DNA of 25,193 nucleotides from an uncultured bacterium (GTDB taxonomy: Bacteria; Bacillota; Clostridia; UBA1381): positions 1 to 25,193 of the forward strand of contig CAJMRL010000030.1 in assembly GCA_905215805.1 (NCBI GenBank), given 5' to 3'. Of the stretch, positions 6,448 through 14,326 are shown piece by piece. The stretch's first letter is position 1. Each line of letters starts with the position of its first letter. The translations under genes were made by a program, and so were the position numbers. The notes under the pieces are model-generated. The model made no database searches, had not been told where the DNA came from, and saw only the letters and a program-made list of their open reading frames with translations.

Positions 6448-7494
6448 ATGAAATCAATATATAAATATGCCGTTTCGGCCGGCGCTGCGTTTGCGCTTAT
6501 GCTGTATGGCGGAGCCGCATTGGCGGACGGAGTCAATGTGGAGGTAAACGGAACAGCTCTGAGCACTTCGGCTCAAATTATAAATGACCGTACAATGGTT
6601 CCTCTGCGTGCGGTTTCAAACGCATTGGGCTGCGGAGTTGCATGGGATGCGGATAACCGCGGAATACTTATCTATCGCTACGGAAACGATACAAATCCGG
6701 ATACGCTTGCGCTGTGCTGGATAGACCGTGACCACGGCTTTTCTCTCGAGGGGCTTTCGCTTGGGAGAACAGCCGTTATGGAAACTCCGCCGATGATTAT
6801 AAATGATTCGACCTATGTACCGTTAAGAGCGGTATCGGAGCTGCTGGGCGCTGAGGTAAGCTGGAATGGAGATACCCGTACCGCGTCGGTATCATCTGCT
6901 TATGTGCCGGAGGAATACAGCGATGTTTCAGCCGGGCAGCTTTTAATATATGAACAGGAGCTGTTGTCTAAGTACGACGCCTACAGCGCTTATGCAGATA
7001 AAACCGCCGATACGGTTACGGCTGAAATTAAAATGGAGGACGGAGGGGAGATAGTTATTGAGCTTTATCCGGAGATTGCGCCTAAAACCGTTGACAATTT
7101 TGTGAAGCTTGCAGAGGAAGGATATTATGACGGACTTATATTTCACCGGGTTATAAACAATTTTATGATCCAAGGCGGAGGATATGATGTATCCGGCGTA
7201 CGGAAGGGATCACCGGCTATAGAGGGTGAATTTATAGCAAACGGATTTTTGAACCTTATTCCGCATAATCGGGGAGCGATTTCCATGGCAAGAACAGCGG
7301 CGGATTATAACAGCGCATCGGATCAGTTCTTTATTGTGCATGCGGACAGCCCTCATCTTGACGGAATGTACGCAGCATTCGGCGAGGTGGTTTCCGGAAT
7401 GGAATATGTGGACGAAATCGCTGCTTCTCCGGTCGATGCAAATGATAAACCATCGGAAAATAAGGTTATAGAAAGTATAGAGATAATAGATTAA
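6448..7494 (+). CDS. Secreted stalk domain (copper amine oxidase N-type) fused to cyclophilin-type peptidyl-prolyl isomerase
   Basis: 348 residues. A Sec signal peptide covers about 1-26 (AAALA-type end, no lipobox). Residues 30-150 are a stalk-type copper amine oxidase N-terminal domain with two half-repeats, INDRTMVPLRAVSNALG and INDSTYVPLRAVSELLG. Residues about 187-348 are a cyclophilin domain that catalyses cis-trans isomerisation of prolyl bonds. The signature FHRVINNFMIQGG holds the catalytic Arg (R234); QFF (293-295) and FGEV complete the active-site strand. AAAGGG precedes the ATG by 8 bases. The protein probably folds or refolds exported proteins outside the membrane, with the stalk domain positioning it at the envelope; that part is inference. 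It is monocistronic, between its own promoter and that of the Rrf2 gene. Confidence 0.92.
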   Translation: MKSIYKYAVSAGAAFALMLYGGAALADGVNVEVNGTALSTSAQIINDRTMVPLRAVSNALGCGVAWDADNRGILIYRYGNDTNPDTLALCWIDRDHGFSLEGLSLGRTAVMETPPMIINDSTYVPLRAVSELLGAEVSWNGDTRTASVSSAYVPEEYSDVSAGQLLIYEQELLSKYDAYSAYADKTADTVTAEIKMEDGGEIVIELYPEIAPKTVDNFVKLAEEGYYDGLIFHRVINNFMIQGGGYDVSGVRKGSPAIEGEFIANGFLNLIPHNRGAISMARTAADYNSASDQFFIVHADSPHLDGMYAAFGEVVSGMEYVDEIAASPVDANDKPSENKVIESIEIID

Positions 7495-7513
7495 AAATAG
7501 TCTAAAATTTTGG

Positions 7514-7542
7514 TTGACAAACCATAAAAAACAGGTTATAAT
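7514..7542 (+). promoter_or_regulatory. Consensus sigma-A promoter of the Rrf2 gene
   Basis: TTGACA (7514-7519), 17-base spacer, TATAAT (7537-7542). The -35 lies inside a small inverted repeat, TGGTT-GACA-AACCA (7511-7524), which could serve as an operator. Confidence 0.88.
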
Positions 7543-7560
7543 ATCATATAGATATGATAT
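7541..7560. promoter_or_regulatory. Inverted repeat at the transcription start, candidate Rrf2 operator
   Basis: ATATCATA-TAGA-TATGATAT: 8-bp arms and a 4-base centre, covering the end of the -10 box and the probable start site. Rrf2 regulators commonly control their own promoters, so autoregulation is a reasonable inference; no binding is shown. Confidence 0.5.
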
Positions 7561-7592
7561 GGAATAACTGCTTCAAGAAAGGGATTAGGTAT

Positions 7593-8006
7593 ATGATGAT
7601 TTCAACCAAAGGTAGATACGCGTTGCGTTTCATGATCGATATTGCTCTTAACAGCCGAAATGAACCGGTTTCGATAAAGGATATAGGTCAAAGACAGGAT
7701 ATTTCGGTAAAGTATCTCGAACAAATCGTAAACATGCTCAACCGCGCCGGACTGCTGAAAAGTCACCGCGGTGCTCACGGCGGATATACACTGGCAAAAG
7801 CTCCGGAGGAATATACTATAGGCGATATATTGAGGGTCACAGAGGGAACTCTTGCTCCGGTAGCCTGTCTTGAGGAAGAGGTCAACACCTGCGAAAGAGC
7901 CGATATATGTCCGACTCTGAGTTTTTGGGACGGACTTTATAAAACAGTAAATGAATATATAGACAGCGTAAGGCTTTCGGATATATTAGAAAATTGCAGC
8001 AAATAA
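7593..8006 (+). CDS. Rrf2 family transcriptional regulator, probable Fe-S sensor
   Basis: 137 residues from ATG 7593, chosen because MMISTKGRYALRFMIDIAL is the standard Rrf2 start and AAGAAAGGG (7575-7583) lies 9 bases upstream; an in-frame ATG at 7554 would sit inside the promoter region. The winged helix spans about 27-70 (SIKDIGQRQDISVKYLEQIV, then the wing HRGAHGGYTL). Three cysteines C92-x7-C100-x5-C106 sit where IscR-type members bind a [2Fe-2S] cluster (known cysteines in E. coli IscR at 92, 98 and 104), so redox or iron-sulfur status is the likely signal. The gene stands alone: no nifS, nifU or cysteine synthase follows, and a hairpin closes the transcript. CymR-like or NsrR-like roles cannot be excluded. 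Confidence 0.92.
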   Translation: MMISTKGRYALRFMIDIALNSRNEPVSIKDIGQRQDISVKYLEQIVNMLNRAGLLKSHRGAHGGYTLAKAPEEYTIGDILRVTEGTLAPVACLEEEVNTCERADICPTLSFWDGLYKTVNEYIDSVRLSDILENCSK

Positions 8007-8056
8007 GAAAAATGAATTGTCGCTTGTATAACAGAGCGTTTAAAGGTTTAACTACA

Positions 8057-8109
8057 AACAGAACTCACCTCTCGATGTACATAAAGTACACCTTGGGGTG
8101 AGTTCTGTT
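8057..8109. terminator. Large compound hairpin between convergent genes
   Basis: A perfect 13-bp stem pairs 8057-8069 with 8097-8109, with an inner 5-bp stem TGTAC/GTACA (8076-8080 with 8086-8090). It is followed on the plus strand by CGTTTTGCTTTT and on the minus strand by TGTAGTT, so it can end the Rrf2 transcript and possibly the opposing one. Confidence 0.65.
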
Positions 8110-8142
8110 CGTTTTGCTTTTAAAATTTCAACATTTAAAATC

Positions 8143-8316
8143 TTATTTTATTTCGATATTCTCAACACTGTAAACATTCAGATCATCGCTTGCCGTATCT
8201 GAGCTGTCAAAGCTGTAATTAGCGGCTGAGATTTCATTAGTACCACTATCAGTTACTGTTTCAACCTCGTCAAACCAAAGCACTTCAAGCTCGGGCGCGT
8301 TATATAATTTTTTCAT
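8143..8316 (-). CDS. 57-residue acidic peptide of unknown function
   Basis: The start at 8316 is fixed by AAGGAGGT (8324-8331) at 7 bases. The N-terminus MKKLYNAPELEVLWFDEVET and the following VTDSG resemble a widespread type of short Clostridia protein that opens MKK-x-Y-x-AP-x-x-EVL and has a TxSG segment; none that I can name is characterised. There is no Cys, no signal peptide and no membrane segment; the C-terminal half is rich in Ser, Asp and Asn. It is the second gene of a two-gene operon: the stop of the secreted protein overlaps its ribosome site, leaving 13 bases between the genes. A precursor-peptide or structural role is possible but not supported by a neighbouring modification gene. 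Confidence 0.7.
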   Translation of the reverse strand: MKKLYNAPELEVLWFDEVETVTDSGTNEISAANYSFDSSDTASDDLNVYSVENIEIK

Positions 8317-8329
8317 TTTATGTACCTCC

Positions 8330-9025
8330 TTATTCCGTATAGGTTGCATCATACGATACATCTCCTACAAAGCATACACCGGGAACGTACATACCGAAAA
8401 CATATTCCGCTTCACCCGACATAAGCACAGTGCTTCCGTCAAGCTGACTTACATTAAAATCAAAATCAGCTGTCTTTTCTTCTATACCTTCCTCGTCAGA
8501 GCTTGTCTGCGCATCTCCTGTAACAGTGAAATGGAAATAACCCTTAACGGCTTTTCCGTTTGTATTCATAGCAGCTTTTAATATTGTTGCTTGATCGTCA
8601 TCACTGTTATAATAGCTGCTATAATTTTCTACAAACACAATCTCCGGAACGGCATTGATACTTTCCATAATGCCGTCATAAATCTCAGGGTAGTCAATTT
8701 CAAGCTGAGAAAGTATCTCGCTCTGGCGGTTTTCGTCCATTTGTGCAAGAGCTTCAATAGCTGCCTGAGCTCCGTCCACCTCATAAATTCCGGCAATGTT
8801 TAAAACATCAATCATCAGACTGTCTGAATTATCTTCAATTATCTCAAAGTCACCGAAATCAGTATCGGTAAAATCTTCAAAATCAGCCGAATTATCTTCA
8901 ATAACACCGGCATTTTCGATATTTGTATCGATTTCTTCATCAGCCAATACAGCAGCCTGATATCCCGCCGAAATTACAGCGGCTGCCATAAGAGCCGGTA
9001 GGAGCTTATAAAATTTTCCCATCAT
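8330..9025 (-). CDS. Secreted acidic protein of unknown function
   Basis: 231 residues from ATG 9025, with AAGGAGG (9031-9037) 5 bases upstream; the adjoining ATG at 9022 gives a more usual 8 bases and is equally possible. A Sec signal peptide (KFYKLLPALMAAAVISAGYQ, cleavage near AVLA/DE) is followed by a very acidic low-complexity segment (about 30-70, with IEDNSAD and IEDNSDS repeats), an alpha-helical middle (about 75-120) and a C-terminal part that alternates hydrophobic and polar residues as in a beta sandwich. Only one Cys (near the end), no lipobox, no SLH and no sortase motif are visible, so it is probably released. No family is recognised. It is transcribed with the 57-residue peptide from the promoter at 9078-9106. 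Confidence 0.78.
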   Translation of the reverse strand: MMGKFYKLLPALMAAAVISAGYQAAVLADEEIDTNIENAGVIEDNSADFEDFTDTDFGDFEIIEDNSDSLMIDVLNIAGIYEVDGAQAAIEALAQMDENRQSEILSQLEIDYPEIYDGIMESINAVPEIVFVENYSSYYNSDDDQATILKAAMNTNGKAVKGYFHFTVTGDAQTSSDEEGIEEKTADFDFNVSQLDGSTVLMSGEAEYVFGMYVPGVCFVGDVSYDATYTE

Positions 9026-9077
9026 ACATTCCTCCTTATACACAGCAAATATATAATCATTATATCTACCTATGATA

Positions 9078-9106
9078 ATTATACAGCAAAATGTGTAAAA
9101 AGTAAA
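9078..9106 (-). promoter_or_regulatory. Promoter of the secreted protein/57-residue peptide operon
   Basis: On the minus strand TTTACT (9106-9101), 17-base spacer, TATAAT (9083-9078). The -35 box lies inside the 11-bp inverted repeat at 9097-9123. Confidence 0.65.
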
Positions 9107-9123
9107 GACTTTCTTTACTTTTT
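9097..9123 (-). terminator. AT-rich inverted repeat, probable terminator of the glycosyltransferase operon
   Basis: AAAAAGTAAAG (9097-9107) pairs perfectly with CTTTACTTTTT (9113-9123) around a 5-base loop, about 63 bases past the stop of the GT-C gene, with T5 at the 3' end of the stem. It overlaps the next promoter's -35, so an operator role is also possible. Confidence 0.5.
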
Positions 9124-9185
9124 AAGGAAATCCGATAAAATATCTGTAATTTTTTAAAAAGTCTTTTTGTAATAATTGCATTTAA

Positions 9186-11342
9186 TTACATCCAAAATGC
9201 AATTAAATGCTGCATGCGGTAATACAGCTCCGGATTTGAGTTCACTATCGCATCTTCAGTCCTGCCAAAAATGCTCAAAAACGCAAATGCCAGAGTGAAA
9301 GCAGACAGTGTACATACGATTGCCGTAAGATTGCGCTGTGCCGAGATATTATCGGCAAATTTATTATAATATGCAAATATCGTTATAACAGCCGCAAGCA
9401 TTATCAGCCACACGAAATCAGTATAGTATCGCGTCAAAAGCCCTGCCATCTGTGCGTCAAGCATTGCAAGCACCGCTGATATGACTGTACAGAATAAAAC
9501 CATAATGTGTACACGTTTATCATTAAAGAGCTTTTTCCTGAATACTCCCGCAATACCAAATATAATTATGGGATAGAGCCACATGACTCCGCCGATAAGC
9601 TGTTCGGAAAGCGTAAGACCCTGATAATTTGATTTTGCGGAAAATCCGTGTATGAACGGGAACAGCGCATCCATATTAAACGGCTGAAGGAAATAGGTAA
9701 ACAGTCCGAGACCGTTTCTTCCGAATACCATTCCTCTGTGAGTCATATCATTTGATGTTATATTATAGTTAGCGCCAAAATCAAACGGCGAACCGAATCT
9801 TGCGGCATTGTACCACATAACGACTGCACCGAAGATTACGAACGGAGCACATACCGCTATTGTGGGGCGCATTCCTTTTTTTGAAAACAGGTCGCGGCTT
9901 GAAAAGGCATATTTCCAGAAAAATATCACTCCGATAAAAGCGCTTATAAGGAACTGCGGACGGCAGCCGGCTGTAAATGCTATAAACAGCGAACCCAAAG
10001 CAAGACGCCATGGTATAAGAACGGTATTTGGCTTATGCTTTGTATTGCCTGTGCCTTTGGCGGACGGAACCGCCGTTTCAGAGCTGAGCCAAAGCGCTAT
10101 TCCCCATACTGAGAACATCAGTGCGCTAAGCCCCGGAATCATATAGAAATCAGGCTTGAATACAGTGTAAGACAAGGCTGACGCCGCGGGAAATACTGCC
10201 GAAATCAGCAGATATATTGCAAAAGGCGTATTTTTAAACCACTTCTTTATTATCTGCCACATCAGATACATTACCCCCGCCATAAGCACAACCCCCATTA
10301 TATAGAGCGCCGCATAGTGCGGAAGATCTTTTCCGGTCATCAGATTATACGGCAGATACATCAAAAATACCGGCAGCGCTCCGAAATATGAATAATATTT
10401 TCCGTTGTAATAGGCATGATCCCATTTTGCGGTATTGGAAAGATTGAGTCTGCCACGCTCGGACGGGTCATACGGATTATCCATTTCCATGAGCTTTTCC
10501 GGAACGTCGTCGCTTACATATAAATGACCATCCTTCCAGGACTCTATCAATTCGTAATACTGCCGCTGATGCTCTGCGCTTTTGGATATGTTTAGTATAA
10601 ACGTATTCCACTGTATCATATTCAAAAATACAAGTGATTGAACTATCAGCAAGGCAACCACAACAGCAAGTTGTTTTTGATTTTTAAGATTGGTTTTTAT
10701 TTTATAAATGCTTGACTTGGGTCTTAAAAGATATACCGCCATCATTAAAAGAGCGCAGAATGCAAAGCGTCCGAATGAGAACATCATCGGGACCTTGGTA
10801 TTAAGCACTATATCAGATTCGCTAATCTGAGTGCCGTTGAGCTTTTTTATATTTATTTTAAGATCCTCGACTTCTCCGCTGAAATTCATACGTATATATT
10901 TGCTTCGATTCTCTTTGTCGTATACGGTTCGTGAGGGCGCTGAGAGATAATTTGCATTCGCTTCGTCACAGGCTGAGATCGTTATTTCGCAGCCTTTGTC
11001 TGTCTCGCCCGGATCAAAATAGATATATTTTATTTTCTTGTTTATTCCTTTAAATTCGATTACTGCGTTGTCGCTGTTGATTTTATAATTATTATTGGAT
11101 TGGGTTATTCCGGATGTACTTATTGTGTCAGGCTCTATAGGGACTGAGGTCAGCGAGTTGAAATATTTAAAGTTGAATATAAATATCTCGAGCAAAAGCG
11201 CGATAACAATACATACAGCAAACACTGCTCCGTATTTTACCGGCGTTTCCTGATTAAAAAATTCCTTTGCGGCTGTACGGTGCTTATTCAGCGTGCCAAG
11301 CAATTTTTGGGCTTTTTCAGCGGCTTGATTTTTACTGTTCAC
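9186..11342 (-). CDS. Polytopic GT-C-like membrane glycosyltransferase or related envelope protein
   Basis: 718 residues from GTG 11342, which has AAGGAG at 9 bases; an ATG at 11375 (729 residues, lysine-rich start MRIKKKKEKKK) is possible but has a poorly placed AGGGA. Layout: one membrane segment (near 40-60), a soluble extracytoplasmic region of about 120 residues, then roughly eleven further hydrophobic segments. The loop HLYVSDDVPEKLMEMDNPYD followed by YYNGKYYSYFGALPV is the pattern of an uncharacterised family of GT-C-like integral membrane proteins. These are thought to use polyprenyl-phosphate sugars outside the membrane. The gene overlaps the end of the polyprenyl-phosphate glycosyltransferase gene by 11 bases, as expected for a donor-synthesis/transfer pair. 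The sugar and acceptor are unknown, and no catalytic residue can be assigned. Confidence 0.72.
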   Translation of the reverse strand: MNSKNQAAEKAQKLLGTLNKHRTAAKEFFNQETPVKYGAVFAVCIVIALLLEIFIFNFKYFNSLTSVPIEPDTISTSGITQSNNNYKINSDNAVIEFKGINKKIKYIYFDPGETDKGCEITISACDEANANYLSAPSRTVYDKENRSKYIRMNFSGEVEDLKINIKKLNGTQISESDIVLNTKVPMMFSFGRFAFCALLMMAVYLLRPKSSIYKIKTNLKNQKQLAVVVALLIVQSLVFLNMIQWNTFILNISKSAEHQRQYYELIESWKDGHLYVSDDVPEKLMEMDNPYDPSERGRLNLSNTAKWDHAYYNGKYYSYFGALPVFLMYLPYNLMTGKDLPHYAALYIMGVVLMAGVMYLMWQIIKKWFKNTPFAIYLLISAVFPAASALSYTVFKPDFYMIPGLSALMFSVWGIALWLSSETAVPSAKGTGNTKHKPNTVLIPWRLALGSLFIAFTAGCRPQFLISAFIGVIFFWKYAFSSRDLFSKKGMRPTIAVCAPFVIFGAVVMWYNAARFGSPFDFGANYNITSNDMTHRGMVFGRNGLGLFTYFLQPFNMDALFPFIHGFSAKSNYQGLTLSEQLIGGVMWLYPIIIFGIAGVFRKKLFNDKRVHIMVLFCTVISAVLAMLDAQMAGLLTRYYTDFVWLIMLAAVITIFAYYNKFADNISAQRNLTAIVCTLSAFTLAFAFLSIFGRTEDAIVNSNPELYYRMQHLIAFWM

Positions 11343-12291
11343 TTTTTTCTTCTCCTTTTTCTTCTTTATTCGCATTTTTCCCTATTATGCGGCTTATGAT
11401 ATAACGAGGTCTTCCCTTTACTTCCTCATATATTTTCTTTATATATATGCCTGTTACACCAAGTCCCAGAAGCGTAACAGCGCCTATAAGCAGCTGGAGC
11501 ATAATAACTGTAGTAAAGCCCCCCAAAGCATATCCGCGCAGCTTCATATAAAGCGTTTGTATTGCCATTATAACGGTGAAGAGCAAAAACAGAAGCCCGA
11601 AGCCCGTTGCAGCATAAAGCGGAGCTGCTGTATATGAGGTTACGGAATCCACCGCAAAGCCTATAAGGCTCTTGAGCGACCATTTTGATGTTCCGTCTAC
11701 TCTGTCTGCAACGTCAAATTCGTACTGTATCCGCTTAAACCCTACCCAAGACGACATTCCTCTGAAAAATGTCTGTCTTTCGGGCAGGCGCTTCCATGCG
11801 TCTATAGCGGCGCGGTCAAGCAGACGGAAATCCGAGCCGTTCTTTAGATCTATTCCCGACGTTTTTTTGAGCAGCGAATAGAAAAGTCCCGCGCACAGCT
11901 TATATACGGCCCCTTCCTTCTGACGCTGACGTTTTACTCCCTCAATGACTTCAAAGCCGCTTTCCCAAAGCCTGTACATCTCAGGGATTACCTCAGGCGG
12001 GAACTGCATATCCGCGTCAAGGCAGATTGCGCAGTCGCCCTGTGCCGAGTCAAGTCCGGCGCAAAGCGCGCTTTCTTTGCCGAAATTGCGTGAAAATGCG
12101 ATCGCGGTTATATTCGGATATTTTTCTGCAAGAGCCGCCATTTCATTCCATGCTGTGTTTTTAGAGCCGTCGTCCACCATTATTATCTCATGCTTGATTC
12201 CCGCGCCGTCAAGCACGTTCATCACTCGTTTTATATTAGGTTCTATGTTAATTTCATTATATATTGGTATTATTACCGATAAGGTTTTCAA
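11332..12291 (-). CDS. GtrB/DPM1-like family 2 glycosyltransferase (undecaprenyl-phosphate sugar synthase)
   Basis: 319 residues from TTG 12291: GGGAGGAG (12299-12306) lies 7 bases upstream and the next residues are KTLSVIIPIYNE, the family's normal start; a longer ATG at 12318 would place the ribosome site inside the gene. The enzyme moves a sugar from a nucleotide donor to undecaprenyl phosphate on the cytoplasmic face. Motifs: VDDGS (39-43), SRNFGKESAL, CLDADMQFPPE with the metal-binding DAD at 92-94, and RQTFFRGMSSWVGF. Two C-terminal membrane segments (about 229-248 and 262-285) anchor it, as in GtrB and dolichol-phosphate mannose synthase relatives. It is first in a two-gene operon with the GT-C-like protein; together they probably decorate an envelope polymer or protein. 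Sugar identity cannot be read from the sequence. Confidence 0.92.
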   Translation of the reverse strand: MKTLSVIIPIYNEINIEPNIKRVMNVLDGAGIKHEIIMVDDGSKNTAWNEMAALAEKYPNITAIAFSRNFGKESALCAGLDSAQGDCAICLDADMQFPPEVIPEMYRLWESGFEVIEGVKRQRQKEGAVYKLCAGLFYSLLKKTSGIDLKNGSDFRLLDRAAIDAWKRLPERQTFFRGMSSWVGFKRIQYEFDVADRVDGTSKWSLKSLIGFAVDSVTSYTAAPLYAATGFGLLFLLFTVIMAIQTLYMKLRGYALGGFTTVIMLQLLIGAVTLLGLGVTGIYIKKIYEEVKGRPRYIISRIIGKNANKEEKGEEKSEQ

Positions 12292-12323
12292 ATTTGTTCT
12301 CCTCCCTCTATCCTGCATTATAT

Positions 12324-12352
12324 ATTTTACATATTTTTTATTGTTTTGTCAA
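12324..12352 (-). promoter_or_regulatory. Promoter of the glycosyltransferase operon
   Basis: Minus strand TTGACA (12352-12347), 17-base spacer, TAAAAT (12329-12324). Confidence 0.78.
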
Positions 12353-12453
12353 TGGTTTTATTGGATAAAGGCAGTTTATGACTGATTATTGAATTCTTAC
12401 AGGTAAAAATATATAAAATTATTTGTTTTTGACTTGTTTGGATAAATTTTGTA

Positions 12454-12482
12454 TTGATTTCTTTGTCATAAAAGAGTATAAT
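12454..12482 (+). promoter_or_regulatory. Promoter of the 542-residue secreted protein gene
   Basis: TTGATT (12454-12459), 17-base spacer, TATAAT (12477-12482), about 33 bases before the ATG; divergent from the glycosyltransferase promoter. Confidence 0.75.
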
Positions 12483-12514
12483 TACTATATATTTTCATTT
12501 GAAAGGGGATTTAT

Positions 12515-14143
12515 ATGAAACTAAAGAAACTAATTGGATTGATTGCGGTATCTGCGCTAGCTTTCGGTGCTAATGCTGCAATGGCGGCGGACAGCGATGT
12601 GTATATCACGGACGCCGGAAATGAACGCTTTTCGGTCTTTGTACCGGAGGACAGCGAAGGCGTATGGGCAACGCTTGCTGCGGCAAGATTTGACGATGAG
12701 GGGAGATTTGTAAGTGTTGATACCGGAAAAAGTGTTATTTTTCCCGGTGACGATAGTTACAAGTACAGCAGGTTTAGGATAAATGAATATATAGATACCG
12801 GTACGAAGCTAATGCTTTGGAGCTATGAGGACGATATGAAGCCGCTTTCGGAGTACCATTCGCCGTTTATCATACCGAATGATTACAGGATAGGCATTGT
12901 TGAGGATGTGTATGTGGAGGATGGTGTAGACTATGTAACTATGATATCTTCATCAGGTAAAGAGTCGACATTTGCTGTTGAGCCGGAAAATGCGCAGACC
13001 TGTGCGGCGGCTGTATATACTGATTCCGATGGGATAAAAGAGGATAACACCGGACGCGAAAAGAAATTTATCACAGAGCGTGTTGCAGAGTATTATACAG
13101 ACGAAAACGGGTATTTGAATATAAACGCTATGCTTACCGGTACATATACCGCGTCTGAATATGACGCCGATGCAAATTCTCTCGGCAGCGTTTATTTAGG
13201 CGATGGTTCTGTCAATATGATCGATATGACGGATTATTATGTAGGGGATAAGTATGACGAAAACGGGATGACAGGTGAATATACATATCAAGGCCGGTAT
13301 TATTCCCTTGACTATCAATACTTGGAGCAGGGCAGTGCATATCCTATATACACCTTTGATTCGGAATTGTCGGGCGCTCAGTTTATCATGGTCATGGGCG
13401 GACTGAATCCGCTTAATGTAAATCTTCCTATGGCGGTGTACTGCTCAGAGGAGACTGCGGATGTTGACGGCACGAAGCAGACCGTTATCACCGCTTATCA
13501 ATACGGAGAGCAGATTGAAATAAATACGGGCAATACTGAGCCTACAGGCATGACGAGCGGAGACCCGTTCTTTTATACATATGATGATGATAGGAATGTG
13601 AATAAAATTATAAATGTGTTTGACGACGGAATAGATCTCGACGCGGGGTATGATGTATTTTACAACTATCTGATAAGCGGCGATACGCCGTTCGAGCCGT
13701 TAAGCGATGAAGCAGAGAAATTCGCCGAGTGGGCAGGCGGAGACCGATATTCACAGATCGTATTCGGAGCAGTTTCAGAAATATGGTCAAACTCTATAGG
13801 TATTATTGAGCCGAAGGATTTTGTATCGGGAACAATAGCCAATGTTGTAGATACGGATTCATATATTTTTACAGATGATATGAATATTTATATATATGAT
13901 TATGCAAAGAAACCGGGCAACAGGATCAGTTCGGGGACGATGGCGGATATAGTTAAAACGTATTTTACGAGTGACAGCTATGTGGATTACGGCAGTGCGG
14001 ACGCGAATGATAAAATGTATGTTGATTTTGCAGGCAGCGCGTTGACCGAGAATCTGACTTCTGATTTTGGAATGGTAAATTTTGTGCTGGCTAAGGTCGT
14101 TAACAGCACTATTACGGATATATTGGTGATCAAGTCGAGATAA
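12515..14143 (+). CDS. Secreted protein of unknown function with an N-terminal WD/MKPL-type domain
   Basis: 542 residues with GAAAGGGG 5 bases upstream of the ATG. A Sec signal peptide (KLIGLIAVSALAFGANAAMA) is cleaved near residue 25. Residues about 28-120 form a beta domain: LAAARFDDEGRFVSVDTG, then LMLWSYEDDMKPLSEY. It matches in layout the C-terminal domain of the first gene in the window (AAAYDENGKLIS, then VFIWDSLGQMKPV). The rest is acidic, rich in Tyr, Asp and Gly, with many short beta-like stretches and only two Cys in the mature protein. No catalytic motif, SLH, dockerin or sortase signal is visible. Codon use resembles the neighbours. Such proteins in Clostridia often belong to the S-layer or exported matrix; that is inference. 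It is monocistronic and ended by a large hairpin. Confidence 0.8.
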   Translation: MKLKKLIGLIAVSALAFGANAAMAADSDVYITDAGNERFSVFVPEDSEGVWATLAAARFDDEGRFVSVDTGKSVIFPGDDSYKYSRFRINEYIDTGTKLMLWSYEDDMKPLSEYHSPFIIPNDYRIGIVEDVYVEDGVDYVTMISSSGKESTFAVEPENAQTCAAAVYTDSDGIKEDNTGREKKFITERVAEYYTDENGYLNINAMLTGTYTASEYDADANSLGSVYLGDGSVNMIDMTDYYVGDKYDENGMTGEYTYQGRYYSLDYQYLEQGSAYPIYTFDSELSGAQFIMVMGGLNPLNVNLPMAVYCSEETADVDGTKQTVITAYQYGEQIEINTGNTEPTGMTSGDPFFYTYDDDRNVNKIINVFDDGIDLDAGYDVFYNYLISGDTPFEPLSDEAEKFAEWAGGDRYSQIVFGAVSEIWSNSIGIIEPKDFVSGTIANVVDTDSYIFTDDMNIYIYDYAKKPGNRISSGTMADIVKTYFTSDSYVDYGSADANDKMYVDFAGSALTENLTSDFGMVNFVLAKVVNSTITDILVIKSR

Positions 14144-14186
14144 GCAATAGATTAAAAATATTTCACATGGGGATGTCGCTTTTAGC

Positions 14187-14228
14187 GCAGATCGCTAAAT
14201 AGCTTTGTGAAGCCATTTAGCGATCTGC
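14187..14228. terminator. 14-bp perfect hairpin after the secreted protein gene
   Basis: 14187-14200 pairs perfectly with 14215-14228, with an inner GCTT/AAGC stem and an imperfect outward extension (TTTTAG against CTAAAA) to about 14175-14239. There is no U-tract on either strand, so it may act as a 3'-end stabiliser or a small mobile palindrome instead of a terminator. Confidence 0.5.
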
Positions 14229-14287
14229 ATCTAAAATCGAGCAGCCCTATGCGATTCTTAATGCGGCAGCGCTTTTTTTTCGCGTGC

Positions 14288-14320
14288 AAAAAAATAAAAC
14301 CGCGCTTATACGCGGTTTTA
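14288..14320 (-). terminator. Intrinsic terminator of tRNA-Thr
   Basis: Minus strand: a 10-bp stem (14320-14311 with 14304-14295), 6-base loop, then a T7 tract within 14294-14288. It starts 7 bases after the tRNA 3' end. Confidence 0.88.
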
Positions 14321-14326
14321 CACCAG

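Noticed and set aside
6269..6457. 62-codon minus-strand ORF ending RKCDNSGLFAQR, and an overlapping 30-codon ORF
   Set aside because: They run through the terminator and promoter of the cyclophilin gene, have no ribosome site and no recognisable content.
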